A DNA stretch of 64,000 nucleotides from Blastobasis lacticolella. Lineage: Eukaryota; Arthropoda; Insecta; Lepidoptera; Blastobasidae. Positions 46,081 through 57,542 of the stretch are shown here, in pieces; positions within the stretch are counted from its first letter, which is position 1, and each line of letters begins with the position of its first letter. The notes beneath the pieces were generated by a model, which was given only the letters and a program-made list of their open reading frames with translations, had not been told where the DNA came from and did not search any database. The stretch is taken from contig LR990053.1 in NCBI GenBank assembly GCA_905147135.1, positions 16,070,501 through 16,134,500 on the forward strand. Direction: 5' to 3'. A program made the position numbers and the translations under genes.

Positions 46081-49000
46081 CTAGGGAATGGAAGTGAATA
46101 TTAATTATAACGAAAATGTACCACTGTGGAAGTTAAATCATGGCGTTAATTGCCGGAGTATTTGTATTTTAATCAGTTGCATACAAGGCGACTAATGATT
46201 TTTAACTCATTTACGCCGGCTACATATAACACTGCGGCATGTAGATATTGATATTAATCCTTATATGCAGTATAAAATAAAGTTGCTTTTTAATGCGCGG
46301 GTGAGTTGATCTTGGTCGGACGTCCGACCACGCACCCGCACCCGCATGCGAAAAGCGACTTTGTTTTATACTGAGTAAGGATTAGTATCAACCGATCGGC
46401 CCTGCCGCAGTGTACGGGAACGGAGATACCAATTTCGGGATTTTTTCTTCCCAACTGCCACTCTCGCTTCATGTCAGTGGAGACAACTGGGAAACTTGTC
46501 AGAAGACAATGACGCCCTCATTAATTTTCTACTCTCTTTGGTCAATCTACTTACTTATGTATATTTAACATGCAAACATAGTATTATGTGGTGTCATGCA
46601 ATGCAATGTTATCGATCCCAGCCTCATTATACATGTAAATTGCTTCGTGAGCAAGAAAGTTAGTGAAACGTTAAATCTGTTAACCAATTCCAAGTACAAA
46701 GACATTGATTAGAGTTTCACTATACCAACTGTAAGGCGCTGTCCTAATTGGCAATGGTCGCACGACCATGGCGCTTTTGTGAGCCTTCAGTTTCCTGTTG
46801 GTCGAGCGACGCTCGTCGTACGACCATGGTCGCACGGCCGTTGCCATGTCCTAATTGGCGCCTTAGTATAAATGTTAATAAAAAATCATCATATCAGAGT
46901 TAATATCCCGGTTTAGCTCTCGAGCACGAGGAAACGGGGTCCGCCTTGACCATGATCCAGGATTTGGCAAATCAGATAATTACAGTGGAGCGACTGCCAT
47001 CGGACCTCCGTGACCTTGTTGACAGGGGAACCTGACCAGATTGGATCATAGTTACACATTCAGTTGCATGAATGTGTAGGTTTCATTACGATGTTTGCCC
47101 TCACCATAGGAGCATCGGTCAGAATTCAACTAATGTACATAACTCAGAAGAGAGTCGTTGGTATGTACCAATCAGCCATGTGGCCGCATTGGGATTCGAA
47201 CCCGATACCTACGTATAATGTTAAGGCTAAATGTAAATACACAACATGTTAATGTCCATTAATTAGGTACCAAAGCATATTAATTCATCCTATTATTCTC
47301 CCAGAAGACGTGATACGAACCTCCGGCGCCTGGGTAACCGGGCCTTCCGAAGCCGGGATAACCCCCGAAACCACCCGGGTATCCGAATCCAGGATACCCA
47401 CCCGGGCCTGTACACATTCATATTGATAATTAAGTAAGCTGATACAGATAGATTAGAAGAATAAAAAAGATACAAAAAATCGGCAAAAAATACAAGGAAT
47501 GCACTAATGAAGAACAGGTAAAAATGGAATTATTTTTCTTTACTTGTCTCACGTTGAGCGATGCAAGTGCAACAGTTACAACCTACATGCGTTCCTACTC
47601 TACGTTACCAATTGTTAAAAAATATTTTATTGTAAAAGTTTCTATTGTATTAAAGTTAAAAACACTTTTATACACTTATTATTTTATACTAGATTGGCAT
47701 TTGACTGCAATTTCACCTGTTGGTAAGTGACGATGCGGTCGAAGATATTCGGCAAGTACGAGTATACCTCCGAAATATTTTTACCAACCATACATAGAAA
47801 CATAACACACATAACGTCATGCCTTCATCACGTAGGGGAGGTTTAGGGACTACCATATACATAGGCGGCGGTGACCACTCATAGGCGGCGGTGACCACTC
47901 ATAGGCGGCGGTGACCACTTTCCATCAGGTGGCCCGCATGCCTGTTTGTCTGCCGGATAACATAAAAAAAAAAAAACCTGAAGGCAGAGACTATATTGTT
48001 CCATTTGCTACGGTCCTCACACATATCTTGCTTCTTCCACATTTATCAATCTTTTCATACATACTTGTCGGATTAGGGTAGGTACTTTTGACCTGACCTT
48101 TCTTTAAAATAGCACCTATTTGATCGTGACAACATAGGACAAATAAAGAAATATATTTATGTACACCTAAATTGTTATGTAAATTAGGTATCTACTTAAG
48201 TATATACATGCAAAAACAAAAATTTCCCATACCTCCAATTCCACTAGGGTAGCCACCTTGACCCGGATAACCGTTATATCCCCCTAATCCGTTCTGGTAG
48301 CCGCCGTAACCTCCTTGGTAACCACTGGTTCCGCCTTGGTATCCACCGTAACCTGGGTTGCCTCCATATCCTGAGTTGCCTCCATATCCTGAGTTGCCTC
48401 CATATCCTCCCAGGTTGCCTCCGTATCCACCTTGGTTTCCATATCCGCCATATCCGCCGTATCCTCCATATCCGCCTTGGTTACCTGAGGAATTATGATC
48501 GAAATTAATGATACTAACTCATGTCGTTAAATGTCCCGGTCGTGCTCTCGCGCACGAGAGCCCAGGAGTCGCCTCAAGGCATCGACCATGATCCAGGATT
48601 TGGAAGAGATATTTTGTCGATTGAAAGAGATATTTTATATCCTCAATAAAGACATTTTGACTTTGACTTTTTTGACTTTTAAAAGATTATAGTGGAGCTA
48701 TTGCCATTTGACCTCTGTGACTCCGTTAACAACTTGACCAGGGCCTTCACTCCGCTAATTTGCTAATGGCTTGATGGCATGGAAATTGCATCGAAATCGC
48801 AGCTCAATGGCACTACATGTTTCTGGTATTCTGCTACAATTAAAACTGCCGTTGAGGTGTTATTGCGACCCAATTCCAATTCATTCAGATTGGATCATGG
48901 TTACACATTCAGTCGCCTGAATGTGCAGGTTTCATCACGATGTTTTCTCTCACCGAAAGAGCATCGGCTAGTGTTCAACCAACGTACATAACTCAGAAAA

Positions 49001-51647
49001 GAGTACATGGCGGACCTGGGATTCGAACCGGGTACCTCTCGCTTAGGAGTCGGACACCTTAATCACTAGGCCACCGACGCTCTATATCTTTCTCGACGCC
49101 CGCGCCGGGTTAAAATTAGATGTAAAATGTAGATGCTCTACTACACCGCTCTATTGTTTGTGAATATAAACTGCATTTCGTATATCGAATAAAACAATTC
49201 GTATTTGTATTTGGAGATGTTCCTGACAGTGGGTAAGGTCTCACAGGCCGTGGCTTTGGCAGTAGAGGGGTCTAGCATTTGCATTTTTGTTGCCCGAGCA
49301 ACGTAGATATCCCGGGGTTTTGGAGGTGGGCATCATATTGGTGATACCTCTGGTTTAGCCAATATCCATAGGCAGCGGTGACTACTTTCCATCAGGTGGT
49401 CCGCTTGTCTGGTTGTCTACCGATATATAATAATCTGACAGAAAAAGTCAGATAACCCCCGACCAAGTTTACATATACTCAAATATTTTCTAAACTACTG
49501 AGCCAATTTTAATGACACTAGCTAAGAACTATCTCGATTAAACTGGCTTTCGAGTAAAGAAAACGGCATCCAAATCGGTCCATCCGTTCGGGAGATACGA
49601 TGCCACAGAGACACACATATATACAAAGCCGCAAAGCTACAGATGACACATGTCGAACTTATAACACCCCAATTTTTCGTCAGCAGATAAAAATAAATGA
49701 TTCCATAATTTAGATACCTTGGTATCCACCGAATCCACCCAATGGTCTGTTCTGGTTATATCCAGGCCTCAAGAGACCATAACTGCCTGCTCCTCCACTA
49801 CGTTTCTGGCTCTCAACGTCAGTGGACACCTGCGTCAGCTGGCCAGCGCTCACGGCCAGCGAGCACGCGAGGAAAAAAAAATTCTGCAAAAAAAATAACA
49901 GGTGAGAAAAAATAAGCCAGCCAGTTTTTTGTTGTATGAGTCACTACTTGTGAATGGTGAGAAGTAATTATGTCCACTTTGTATGTCGGCTTTTAAATTG
50001 AATTGTAAGATAGGTACTTGCTATTTTAGGGTTCCGTACTAAATAAGGAACCCCAGTTTCAGTGTTACCAGCAGTAGTTTCCAAAAAAGTACGTCCGGGC
50101 TCTTAAAATAGTACAATAATGACAAAAAGTTACGATTCACCTTATTTTCTATATTTTACCGGCCTTGGGGGGGGGGGGGAGATGATTTTTAGTCAATGAA
50201 ATGGTGCCAGTGGCCAAAATCAACTCTTCCTTCCATTATTTTTTACGGTATTTCGCGGACAGAAAATGCGAAGTTACCACCCCTCTCAGCTAAATTATTT
50301 AGCATTAGCATTTTGTAAAAACGCACTATATAGTACGATGTGGAGCAAAGTACGCCAAAGGTACGACAGTCGGCCAAATAGTACGTAAATCGTACCAAAA
50401 GGTACGATCTGGCAACGCTGCCCAGTTTGTGTGTCTCTCAGATAACTGGGGGTCTAAAAAAGCCACATTAGCGTTTCATATAATGATTCATATTGGAATA
50501 CCACAAACTTATCGGATCAGGTAGCCAATACTAGATCTAAGAGAGGCCATTTTGAATTGTCATGTTAATGTCAACAACAGCGACGCTGCAGTTAACTATG
50601 AAACAAATTAATATGAATCATATTATGAAACGGTAATGTAACCTTTTCAGATCCCCAAGGAAGAAAGGATACTATTCACGGCATTATTCTGATTTTTTAC
50701 TATGACAATTAAGTATATCTACGACAAACATTGGAGTTCTTCCTGAAACATGTAAATTAAGTTTTCCTATGACTGCAATCGAATTCTAGATTTTCAATTC
50801 AATAATGGTCGTATAGCGTGACTGTGGGACCTGATAAAACTGTTCAGAATAAAGCGTTTTATCGAGTTTTTTGGCCGTCAATTTCCTATATTTTTTGTCC
50901 ATTTTGGATGAAAGCCTTTGGTATGATTGTAGGTAAGAGTTACGTACATATTTTAAGCTAATCACGCCGACAAAGTTGTACAGAACCTTACACTGCCCGT
51001 GGACCGACACGTCTTGGCCGGTTTTATTAACGTTACCCTCGTAAGTACATAATATTGTTCAATTTAAGATCTGCATGTGTATCGTTATCTGATCTAATAC
51101 TTTTATTATTTTGTTCTACAAAGTTCGATATTTCGCTCTACAAATAGCTCCTTCTGCTAGTCACTAGAGGTTTGCCCGAAGATATCACGCTGTAAGATAA
51201 GCCTGGTTTTTAAATTAATGCCCATATATTAAATACACACAGGGGTTTTCGTGTTTTAAAGCAGATTGCTGTATCCACTTTATCACAATTATTATTATAA
51301 TACATACTACACCCAGCCCCGTAACAGAAATTAAAATTCATCATTTAAATTTCTGCTCGGCCGGGAATCGAACCCGGAAACTCTGCGACCGGCATGTTAA
51401 CCAACTGAAACACCCAGGTAATCAATGATATTTAGATACCCAAAGTGATAATAATTATTTCCTTGCAATTTAGGTTGAAATATAAAATAAACAAAACATT
51501 AAAATACACTTTCGTCAAGCCCACACTGTCACACATCACATTTCGAAAGCACTACCACTACCTATAACAACTACTGAGTCGGCTACTTATGTATCCGAAT
51601 AGTAAAACTTAATCAAACTTGATAAATTATCTCACCAAATAATTCAT
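45854..51647 (-). CDS. Secreted Gly/Tyr-rich protein, cuticle-like (5 exons, complete)
   Basis: Exons (minus strand): 51647-51636, 49883-49718, 48484-48233, 47407-47321, 46080-45854. They total 744 bp, which is 247 residues, with consistent phases (0, 1, 1, 1). Residues 1-18 (MNYLNFFFLACSLAVSAG) are a signal peptide. Residues 19-45 are polar ('QLTQVSTDVESQKRSGG'). Residues 50-230 are low-complexity GGYGG, GGNSGYGG, GYPGFG and YRPGN repeats; the C-terminus is charged ('LLGRKVGEEKKVKGEADA'). No R&R chitin-binding consensus and no cysteine beyond the signal peptide is seen. Such proteins are typical of insect cuticle or eggshell, where Tyr/Gly repeats allow packing and cross-linking. The exact family is unknown to me. 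The tiny first exon followed by a large intron is typical of insect cuticle genes. Confidence 0.9.
46170..46430. repeat. MITE family M5, copy in Gly-rich gene intron 4 flank
   Basis: Lies upstream (minus sense) of exon 5. 'atattaatccttatatgcag' and 'tataaaataaagttgc' face 'gcgactttgttttatactga' and 'gtaaggattagtatcaa'. The centre 'gtcggacgtccgac' is identical to the copy at 19890-20160. Confidence 0.8.
46915..47220 (-). repeat. tRNA-type SINE family A, copy
   Basis: Body 'catgatccaggatttggcaa' and 'gaacctgaccagattggatc'; the inverse head 'gggattcgaacccgatacct' is partly lost. Confidence 0.85.
47321..47407 (-). CDS. Gly-rich protein exon 4
   Basis: Acceptor 'gaatgtgtacag', donor 'gttcgt' (weak), 87 bp, phase 1 to 1. 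Reads 'GGYPGFGYPGGFGGYPGFG' then 'RPGYPGAG'. It is symmetric and so could be skipped without a frame change. Confidence 0.87.
47858..47975 (+). repeat. Family D tail with local 21-bp triplication
   Basis: 'cataggcggcggtgaccact' occurs three times in direct tandem (from 47859 to about 47918), then 'ttccatcaggtggcccgc' and an A-run. The triplication is specific to this copy. Confidence 0.88.
48233..48484 (-). CDS. Gly-rich protein exon 3
   Basis: Acceptor 'aattcctcag', donor 'gtatgg', 252 bp, phase 1 to 1. Repeats: GGYGGYGGYGGYGNQ, three GGNSGYGG/GGNPGYGG units, GGYQGGTSGYQGG. The DNA carries matching 18-bp tandem repeats. Confidence 0.93.
48530..49085 (-). repeat. SINE family A copy with internal insertions
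   Basis: Body begins 'catgatccaggatttggaag', is interrupted at about 48610-48685 by a sequence ending '(ttgact)' repeats and again at about 48740-48885, then resumes 'gattggatcatggttacaca' to the inverse head 'gggattcgaaccgggtacct'. Confidence 0.8.
49366..49440 (+). repeat. Dispersed repeat family D fragment
   Basis: 'ataggcagcggtgactactt' and 'tccatcaggtggtccgcttg' then a tail of 'ctaccgatatataa'. Confidence 0.7.
49718..49883 (-). CDS. Gly-rich protein exon 2
   Basis: Acceptor 'tattttttttgcag', donor 'gtatct', phase 0 to 1. Reads 'NFFFLACSLAVSAGQLTQVS' and ends 'NRPLGGFGGYQ' before a split Gly codon. Confidence 0.92.
49900..50450. other. Gly-rich gene intron 1, first part
   Basis: Contains a common insect repeat phrase 'agggttccgtactaaataag' (50029) and a 13-G run (50167-50179). 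No exon. Confidence 0.45.
50455..50660. repeat. MITE family M4, copy
   Basis: 'gccacattagcgtttcatat' at one end and 'atattatgaaacggtaatgt' at the other are inverted repeats; the middle 'aacaacagcgacgctg' is shared with 18906 and 32504. Confidence 0.83.
50661..51295. other. Gly-rich gene intron 1, second part
   Basis: AT-rich, no exon or RNA gene seen. Confidence 0.4.
51300..51422 (-). repeat. SINE family B, short copy
   Basis: 'cggccgggaatcgaacccgg' (inverse B box) with 'gcatgttaaccaactgaaac' and the body 'aaattaaaattcatcattt'. Confidence 0.82.
51636..51647 (-). CDS. Gly-rich protein exon 1
   Basis: Four codons, MNYL, ending at donor 'gtgaga' in phase 0. Accepted because it joins exon 2 to give a perfect signal peptide and lies just downstream of a TATA box. 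Confidence 0.85.
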
Positions 51648-51685
51648 GTTCACTACACGCACGGCGTAACGCCTGTGTTCGTATC

Positions 51686-51726
51686 GACTGAACAATGCTT
51701 GGGATCATTACTACTGGGCTTTATAT
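51686..51726 (-). promoter_or_regulatory. TATA box and initiator of the Gly-rich gene
   Basis: On the minus strand, 'ATATAAAG' (51726-51719) precedes the initiator-like 'TTCAGTC' (51692-51686) by about 35 bp, and the ATG follows about 40 bp later. The TATA-plus-initiator layout with a very short first coding exon fits an insect cuticle gene. Confidence 0.65.
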
Positions 51727-52015
51727 CAGTTGGTTCTCAAGATCGCTGCTTGGTTTTTACGCTCTTGGGACGAAGTGTAGGTATATGAGGCAGTAGCGAC
51801 ACTCACAATTAAGAGTTTCCGTTTTTGAGATGACAGTCAAGGTGTTGGAAAAATTCTTTGAAATATATTTGCATTTTACCGTGTTTCACGTGATAAGAAG
51901 CGACACAGCTGCGCTATTGTCCACTTAGAAGCCTTGTAAGTGAGTTACTGCTGTCCATCATGTGGGATGCTTGATCGTTTGTCGTGAATAGCTTCAAAAG
52001 TCCCCCTCATCAGCC

Positions 52016-52262
52016 ATCATTCCTGAGTGGTTCAGTGGTCAACATGCCGGTCTGCCACGCAAGAGGTCCCGGGTTCGATTCCCGGCCGGGCAGAAATTGA
52101 AATGATGAATTTTAATTTCTATTACGGGTCTGGGTGTTCTATGTATAATAAGTATGTATTTAAAAGTAAATAAGTAGTTTATCATTTATCTAGCACCCAT
52201 AACACAAGCTTTGCTTACTTTGGGGCTAGATGGCGCTGTGTGTGAATTTGTCCACGGCTAAT
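52016..52262 (+). repeat. tRNA-type SINE family B, best copy
   Basis: The head 'gagtggttcagtggtcaaca' (A box) and 'cgggttcgattcccggccgg' (B box) are tRNA-like. The body 'gatgaattttaatttctatt' and tail 'gtgttctatgtataataagt' follow. It looks like a pol III-type SINE rather than a functional tRNA because the acceptor stem does not pair cleanly and a body continues directly. Confidence 0.9.
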
Positions 52263-53150
52263 TTATTATTTATTTTTTCTACAAGTTAAGTGGCCCATTC
52301 TTATTTCAATTTTGATCTTCTCTATCTCTATATATTTGATTATTGTAATATAAGTAGAGTACTCATAATCAATAGAATGAAAAAATAAGAGAATAGGATT
52401 ATATTTTTTGGGACTGTAGCAAGTGGAACAATGTGGTCTCTGTCTACCCCTACGGGAAAAAAGCGTGACGGTATGTACGCATGTATATTATTCAAGAAGG
52501 GTGTCTTCACACCATTTCTCATCTTGATTAGTAACATTTGACATTCGATAGTCCCTTCCTCCCCGTGCGAGTAAAAAAGTGTGTGTATGTAACGAGGCCC
52601 TGCAGACCGCACCGTCACTACCGTACAACAACAACACTTCGCCACTGACATAATTAATGCAATTATACAGATTTTTGTTTTGTATCGCTAACAATTCATT
52701 TGATACTCGCATTTGTATGCCAAAGAAATGTTACGAGGTTGAAAAAAGGCATAGGTTGTATCCAAGGAACTACCGTCTTGTTAGGAAGTGCGTAATTATA
52801 GTGAGATTGCCGTACCACTTGGGATGTTTTGTTTGCCATTATTTATTTGATTGAGTCGTTGGAGATTACCTACTTTGTTGTTAACTTGTTGCCATACGGA
52901 CATCCTGTGTGCCTATGCGAGCGAGTGGTAAAGCTCGTTTGATTTATGCTAGAAATATTGCTTGTGTACTCTTTTAAACTCCTAGCGGAAGATGAGTTAT
53001 TGAAATTACATTTGTGCCATGTGTGAGATAGATGTAATAAATGAATTTTATTAATTTATTATATTGTAACTTGGTAAAAAATAAATACAGCTATGGAACC
53101 TATTGGTCGTGTGGTATCAGGTAGAGTAGAGCATTGCAAGACGCCCTTTT
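52263..53150. other. Intergenic DNA, repeat scraps
   Basis: Contains the inverse dispersed phrase 'gtggtctctgtctacccc' to 'tgacggtatgtacgcatg' (52431-52485), also present at 33800 and 37655. No gene seen. Confidence 0.45.
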
Positions 53151-53154
53151 TTTG

Positions 53155-53372
53155 GACAATTCACACAGCGCCTTCTAGCCCTTAAGAAAGCAAAACTTGT
53201 CTTCTGAATGCTATGGATAACTGATAATTTACTTATATACTTTTAAATACATACTTATTATATAACACCCAAACACGAAACATAAATTGAAATTTTATCA
53301 TTTAAATTTCTGCTCGGGCGGGAATCGAACCTGGGACCGGGTAGATAACCAACTGAACCAATCAGATCGTCA
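53155..53372 (-). repeat. SINE family B, copy
   Basis: 'attcacacagcgccttctag', then 'atttacttatatacttttaa', then the inverse head 'gggcgggaatcgaacctggg'. It has lost part of the A-box region. Confidence 0.83.
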
Positions 53373-53900
53373 AATTTTCCTTCGCCTCATGGGTGTCATA
53401 ATCATCAAAGACGAATAATGTCCTGAAGGCCAACGAGTTCCTCCGAAGATATAACAGCGTTTTGTGTCGCGTGTGTTCAATCTGACGGTAGTGCAATTGA
53501 CTTAATCCCGAAATTAACTTCAACCTGCAATTCTACTTACTTCAGAATCCAACATAAAGCTCAATTAGCCCAGTGGGGATCTGACGTCCCCCCCCCCCTT
53601 CCTACCTCCCCATCCCCGTAAGCAGCATTGCCAAAAGCTTGAGATTAACTTACAATGCAAAAATAGGACGTCCGTGACTGATTGTGCCTATATCTAAATG
53701 TAAGAATATATTTGATGCTTTATCTTTTACACTCGTCAGTCTTAAACAATACGCAGTTGATAGTAATCGGTAGATAAAACGATAAATATAGTATCTATAT
53801 TAGATATTGCAAACTCTACAGCGACTATAATACATTCATATTATATGTAAATCTCTATAAGTAAAAATTACGTAATCGATAATAACAGAACTTACCTAGA
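53373..53900. other. Intergenic DNA, no gene seen
   Basis: AT-rich with a 10-base C run at about 53589-53598. Nothing recognisable. Confidence 0.4.
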
Positions 53901-53904
53901 ATCC

Positions 53905-54152
53905 TGGCCGTGTGGTGTTCGGTAGAATAGCACTAACCCCTTACACTCGTGGGTGTCGTACAAGGCGACTAATGTTTTCGAGGCAAAATATTTAGAGTCT
54001 TCCTTAGCTGGAAAATAGGCGTTTTCCATTGTTATATTATAATACTGCGATATCCAACCCGCCTGCCAAGCGTGGAGATTATGGCAATAGCCTCCCCTTT
54101 CGCGGAAGAGGCCTTTAGTCCTGCAGTGGACTGTTATGGGCTGTGATGATGA
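53905..54152 (-). repeat. Dispersed repeat family C, inverse copy
   Basis: 'tgggtgtcgtacaaggcgac', 'gcctgccaagcgtggagatt' with 'atggcaatagcctcccc' and 'cctgcagtggactgttatgg' are the inverse of the family C landmarks at 44598-44845. Confidence 0.83.
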
Positions 54153-54159
54153 CCTAGAA

Positions 54160-54420
54160 TCAAGTAAAACAAAATATATACACTAATAGTAATTTTATAC
54201 GTCGTCGGTCGTGGGTTGTGGGTGACCTTGGCCGTCCATGACCGTATCGAGGGGCATCGAGGTAACCGACCTCCAAAACTGCGATCCACTGTTAGACGTA
54301 AGTCTCTTCCACATTATTGGAGGGATATCCCGTAATCTCCATTACGGGTAAGCGGGAAAATGTACCACACGCACACTCGTAGTATTAGTGGACGGTGTAC
54401 AAAGCAAATATTAACAGAAA
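54160..54420. other. Intergenic DNA, dispersed-repeat phrases
   Basis: No gene seen; 'ttattggagggatatcccgt' and similar words suggest an old repeat. Confidence 0.35.
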
Positions 54421-54424
54421 ACCG

Positions 54425-54580
54425 AAATTGATGTACAGGTTAGCCGTTTGGTACACGGGTAATTGAGGTTATGACGTCATTACTGCTCCCCCCATGGGAA
54501 TATTTTTAAGAACTACCGCTCAAAATGATTATTTTAACCTAAAGCACCCGTGTACCAAAAGCTATTCTGCACATCGATTT
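54425..54580. repeat. Inverted-repeat MITE
   Basis: 'aaattgatgtacaggttagc' plus 'cgtttggtacacgggt' faces 'acccgtgtaccaaaagctat' plus 'tctgcacatcgattt'. The arms are about 36 bp with few mismatches. Confidence 0.85.
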
Positions 54581-54647
54581 GAGTTTTTTTTTCTCGTAGC
54601 CCGACCACTATATTGAGCAATTAGAAGGTGCGGGTAAAATCTGGGTA

Positions 54648-54765
54648 TTTTTTTATTTCAACCAATACACTGACAGGCAAGCGTGCCACCTGACGAAGAG
54701 CGGTAACCGCGGTCTATGGACATTAGCAACACCACGGGTAACACCAATGCGTTGCCCACCTGTCA
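54648..54765 (-). repeat. Family D-like fragment
   Basis: 'caggcaagcgtgccacctga' and 'gcggtaaccgcggtctatgg' then 'acattagcaacaccacgggt': an inverse, diverged copy. Confidence 0.6.
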
Positions 54766-55885
54766 TAACCCGGACCTGTTACACTGGCAGTAAATGACGG
54801 TGTAAGATTTTACTTAAGTAAATGAATATGAATATGAATAAATAGGCAAATGTTAAGGCAATACACTGCCAACAGCTCCTCATTTGACACGAAGGGAAGC
54901 CTTACTCAATTCCGTAGTATTTTTTCTCTGTGTTCAATTAGAGTTTTTCACAGATTGACTTCGTCGAACACAAAAAGGTTATATATACAGGAGGTCAAAC
55001 AGTATAGGAACTCAACAGAAAATGTCGCTGGTGGTCAAATAATTTGCTCGACAGAAAATTTTCCTGCCCATTATCTGGTGTATTATCCATAGATTTTGCA
55101 TACACTTTCAATTAATGTTAAACAAAATAACTAAGTAATTGAAATACACATCTAATTATCAGGAAGTATAATTATGTCGGTACTGGGACGTTATAATTAA
55201 ACAATGAGATTATTTTGCGGCAATGAGATGGTCTCTACAGCGTGTGACTAAACGCACCGACGCGGTGACACAGAAATCAAATAATAAATAAGTAAATAAA
55301 ATATACTTAATTTATTACACAAAATCATATGGCACAGCAGGTACTTTTATATAAGGAAAAGGAAATAATCATAAACTACAATGACAGCAGTAACAACGAT
55401 ATAGTATAGAATAAACAGATGAATGTGCCGACCAGAAAAAGGTATTACATTTTTTCAGAGTAGATAAACACTTCATAACTTTTTTCTATGGCGGCAAACC
55501 TGTACGCCCAGGTAAGGTATCCTAAAATGTTAATGGTTGTACAACCTTACGCTCTATCTGAAAACTTTCAACATTTTAGCCAAAAAATGTATAGAACGTC
55601 ATTGGTGTCTTTTGTATGGAATATGTTCCATTAGTTTTAGAACTGATTAATACTGATTATTGTATGGCAGTTAATTTGCAATCTCTCGATTTATAAACTC
55701 GCTTGTTTGTAGTAAATTTTTAAAACACTCTTTCGAAAAGTGTCTCTTAAAACACGATAGCTATTATATTTTCAACATTAAAAAAGCTTCAACTACCTAT
55801 TGCTAATTTCCACGAAATTCTGAAAATATCTTAGGCTTCAGAAAAATGTTTCATAGCTCCTATTTATACCAAATATAAAATCATC
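54766..55885. other. Intergenic AT-rich DNA
   Basis: An 80-residue open frame at 54850 lacks any recognisable feature. No exon, RNA gene or clear repeat was identified in this 1.1-kb stretch. Confidence 0.4.
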
Positions 55886-55889
55886 TTGG

Positions 55890-56215
55890 CGTTAATGTCC
55901 CGGTTGTGCTATCGCGCACGAGGGCTCGGGGTATGTCTTGCTATGATCCAGGATTTGATACATCATATAATTACAGTGGAGCGACTGCCATCTGACTTCC
56001 GTGACCCTGCTACCAGAGGAACCTGACCACATTGGATCATGGTTACACATGTCACCTGAATGTGCAGGTTTCATCACGATGTTTTCCCTCATCGCTAGAT
56101 CATCGGTTAGCATTAAACTAATGTACACAACGCAGAAAGGAGTCTTTGGATGCAGTGAGATTCGAACCCGGTACCTCTCGTTTACGAGTCGAATACCCAT
56201 TCGGTAACCGACCCT
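55890..56215 (-). repeat. tRNA-type SINE family A, full copy
   Basis: 'gttaatgtcccggttgtgct' at one end, the body 'ctatgatccaggatttgata', and the inverse head 'gagattcgaacccggtacct' with 'cgtttacgagtcgaataccc' at the other. Confidence 0.88.
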
Positions 56216-56219
56216 CCAA

Positions 56220-56780
56220 TCTATACCAATTTTTTGTACTAATTTTAGTAATCTTTAGCTTCACTTAAGTACCAATGCTTCATTTTGAAGTTAGTCAAAT
56301 ACCGCATCACAAAAAAGAGAAGTAAGTACCTTTATTTGTTTACCTTTGTATTACTCACATCCTGTACATTGGTAGGACAATAAATAATAGGGCCATAAGT
56401 GCCATAACGCCGTGCCCATTGGCGGCAAGGCTAACGGAGCGCGCAAGATCTGAATTAGCAAGTGGAAGTTGCTCACAAGTGGATTACTTTATTGTTATAA
56501 TACATTTCGCGTGACGCATAGGTATGTATGCAGATATGAGTCGAGATTTGGCCGAGGTCGGTGGAGCTCTGGGTCGTCGCTTTAGACGTTAGGATTTTCC
56601 TACCTTTGGGTAACATGTTTTTTATATTTTTTGGGGACCCATTTTTACCTATACTCTGCTCATACTCACCTCTTTCACACTCGTGTTAAGTTGCTTGAGA
56701 TAAAAAAGACAAGCATAATAATGCGAGCAGTTTCAAAAAGAGGGGGCCCTGAGCGTCGGTGGTCTAATAAATTTGACGAC
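56220..56780. other. Intergenic DNA, no gene seen
   Basis: No exon or RNA gene. 'cgtcggtggtc' near 56755 may be a scrap of a SINE A head. Confidence 0.4.
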
Positions 56781-56935
56781 CTGAGTGGCCCGGCCGGGCA
56801 GAAATTGAAATGATGAATTTTAATTTCTGTTACGGGTCTGGGTGTTCTATGTATAATAAGTATGTATTAAAAAAATTATATAATTAGTTTATCAGTTAAG
56901 CTGTGTGAATTTGTCCACGATTATGATAATAAAAA
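56781..56935 (+). repeat. SINE family B, head-truncated copy
   Basis: Starts within the B-box end ('cctgagtggcccggccgggc') and continues with the body 'gaaatgatgaattttaattt' and tail 'gtataataagtatgtatta'. The A-box region has been deleted. Confidence 0.8.
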
Positions 56936-56939
56936 AAAA

Positions 56940-57534
56940 TAGGTAACGAGTCCTATTCGTAAGCGAGAGGCACCGAGTTCGATCACTAGTGACGCCAAGT
57001 ATCAATGACTTTTTATAGGCTTTTATTTTAGTTTTTAGTAATATAACCTTGCATATTCAATTTGACCCATTTCCCGGTTTTCGATTGAGCTGACATTTTG
57101 CACACTCATGTAAGTTCGGTGACAATGCAATGTTCTGATACCGTCGAGCTAATCTGATGATGGAGTCGAAACTTCTAAACGACGCATAGTAAACCCATCG
57201 AGTTTGGGCTTGTTTAATTAGTTTTGATAAATACTCTGACTGATCATCGAGATAAAAGCAATAAAAGCTTGCACCTTTCCAACTTCGCAACTGGATATAT
57301 TTTCCAGCCCCGCCATACAGCTTCTACGATGTAAAAAAGGTGACCTACTGCATTAACCTATATTTTTTCTCGATGTGTTATAACATACCTATACAATAAA
57401 AAGGTTTTATTGCGCATCCCTCCGTATAACACCTCTCAACTAATGTATGTACAAAACTCAGAAAAGAGTAATTGACTAAAGAACCATTGACTAAAGAAGT
57501 ATTAAAGAGGTACCTCGGGGTAAGAGTCGAACCC
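56940..57534. other. Intergenic DNA with SINE scraps
   Basis: 'gtaagcgagaggcaccgagt' with 'tcgatcact' (56960 onward) is a SINE A head fragment. 'aaactcagaaaagagtaatt' with 'taagagtcgaaccccttta' is an inverse body/head fragment interrupted by the hAT element. Confidence 0.5.
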
Positions 57535-57542
57535 CTTTAGAC

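Noticed and set aside
50167..50179. 13-G run as a possible G-quadruplex
   Set aside because: It is a single homopolymer in an intron; there is no repeated G-tract pattern to support a functional structure.
52020..52095. tRNA-like sequence with A and B boxes
   Set aside because: It continues into a family-specific body found at four other sites, and the acceptor stem does not pair well, so it is a SINE head and not a tRNA gene.
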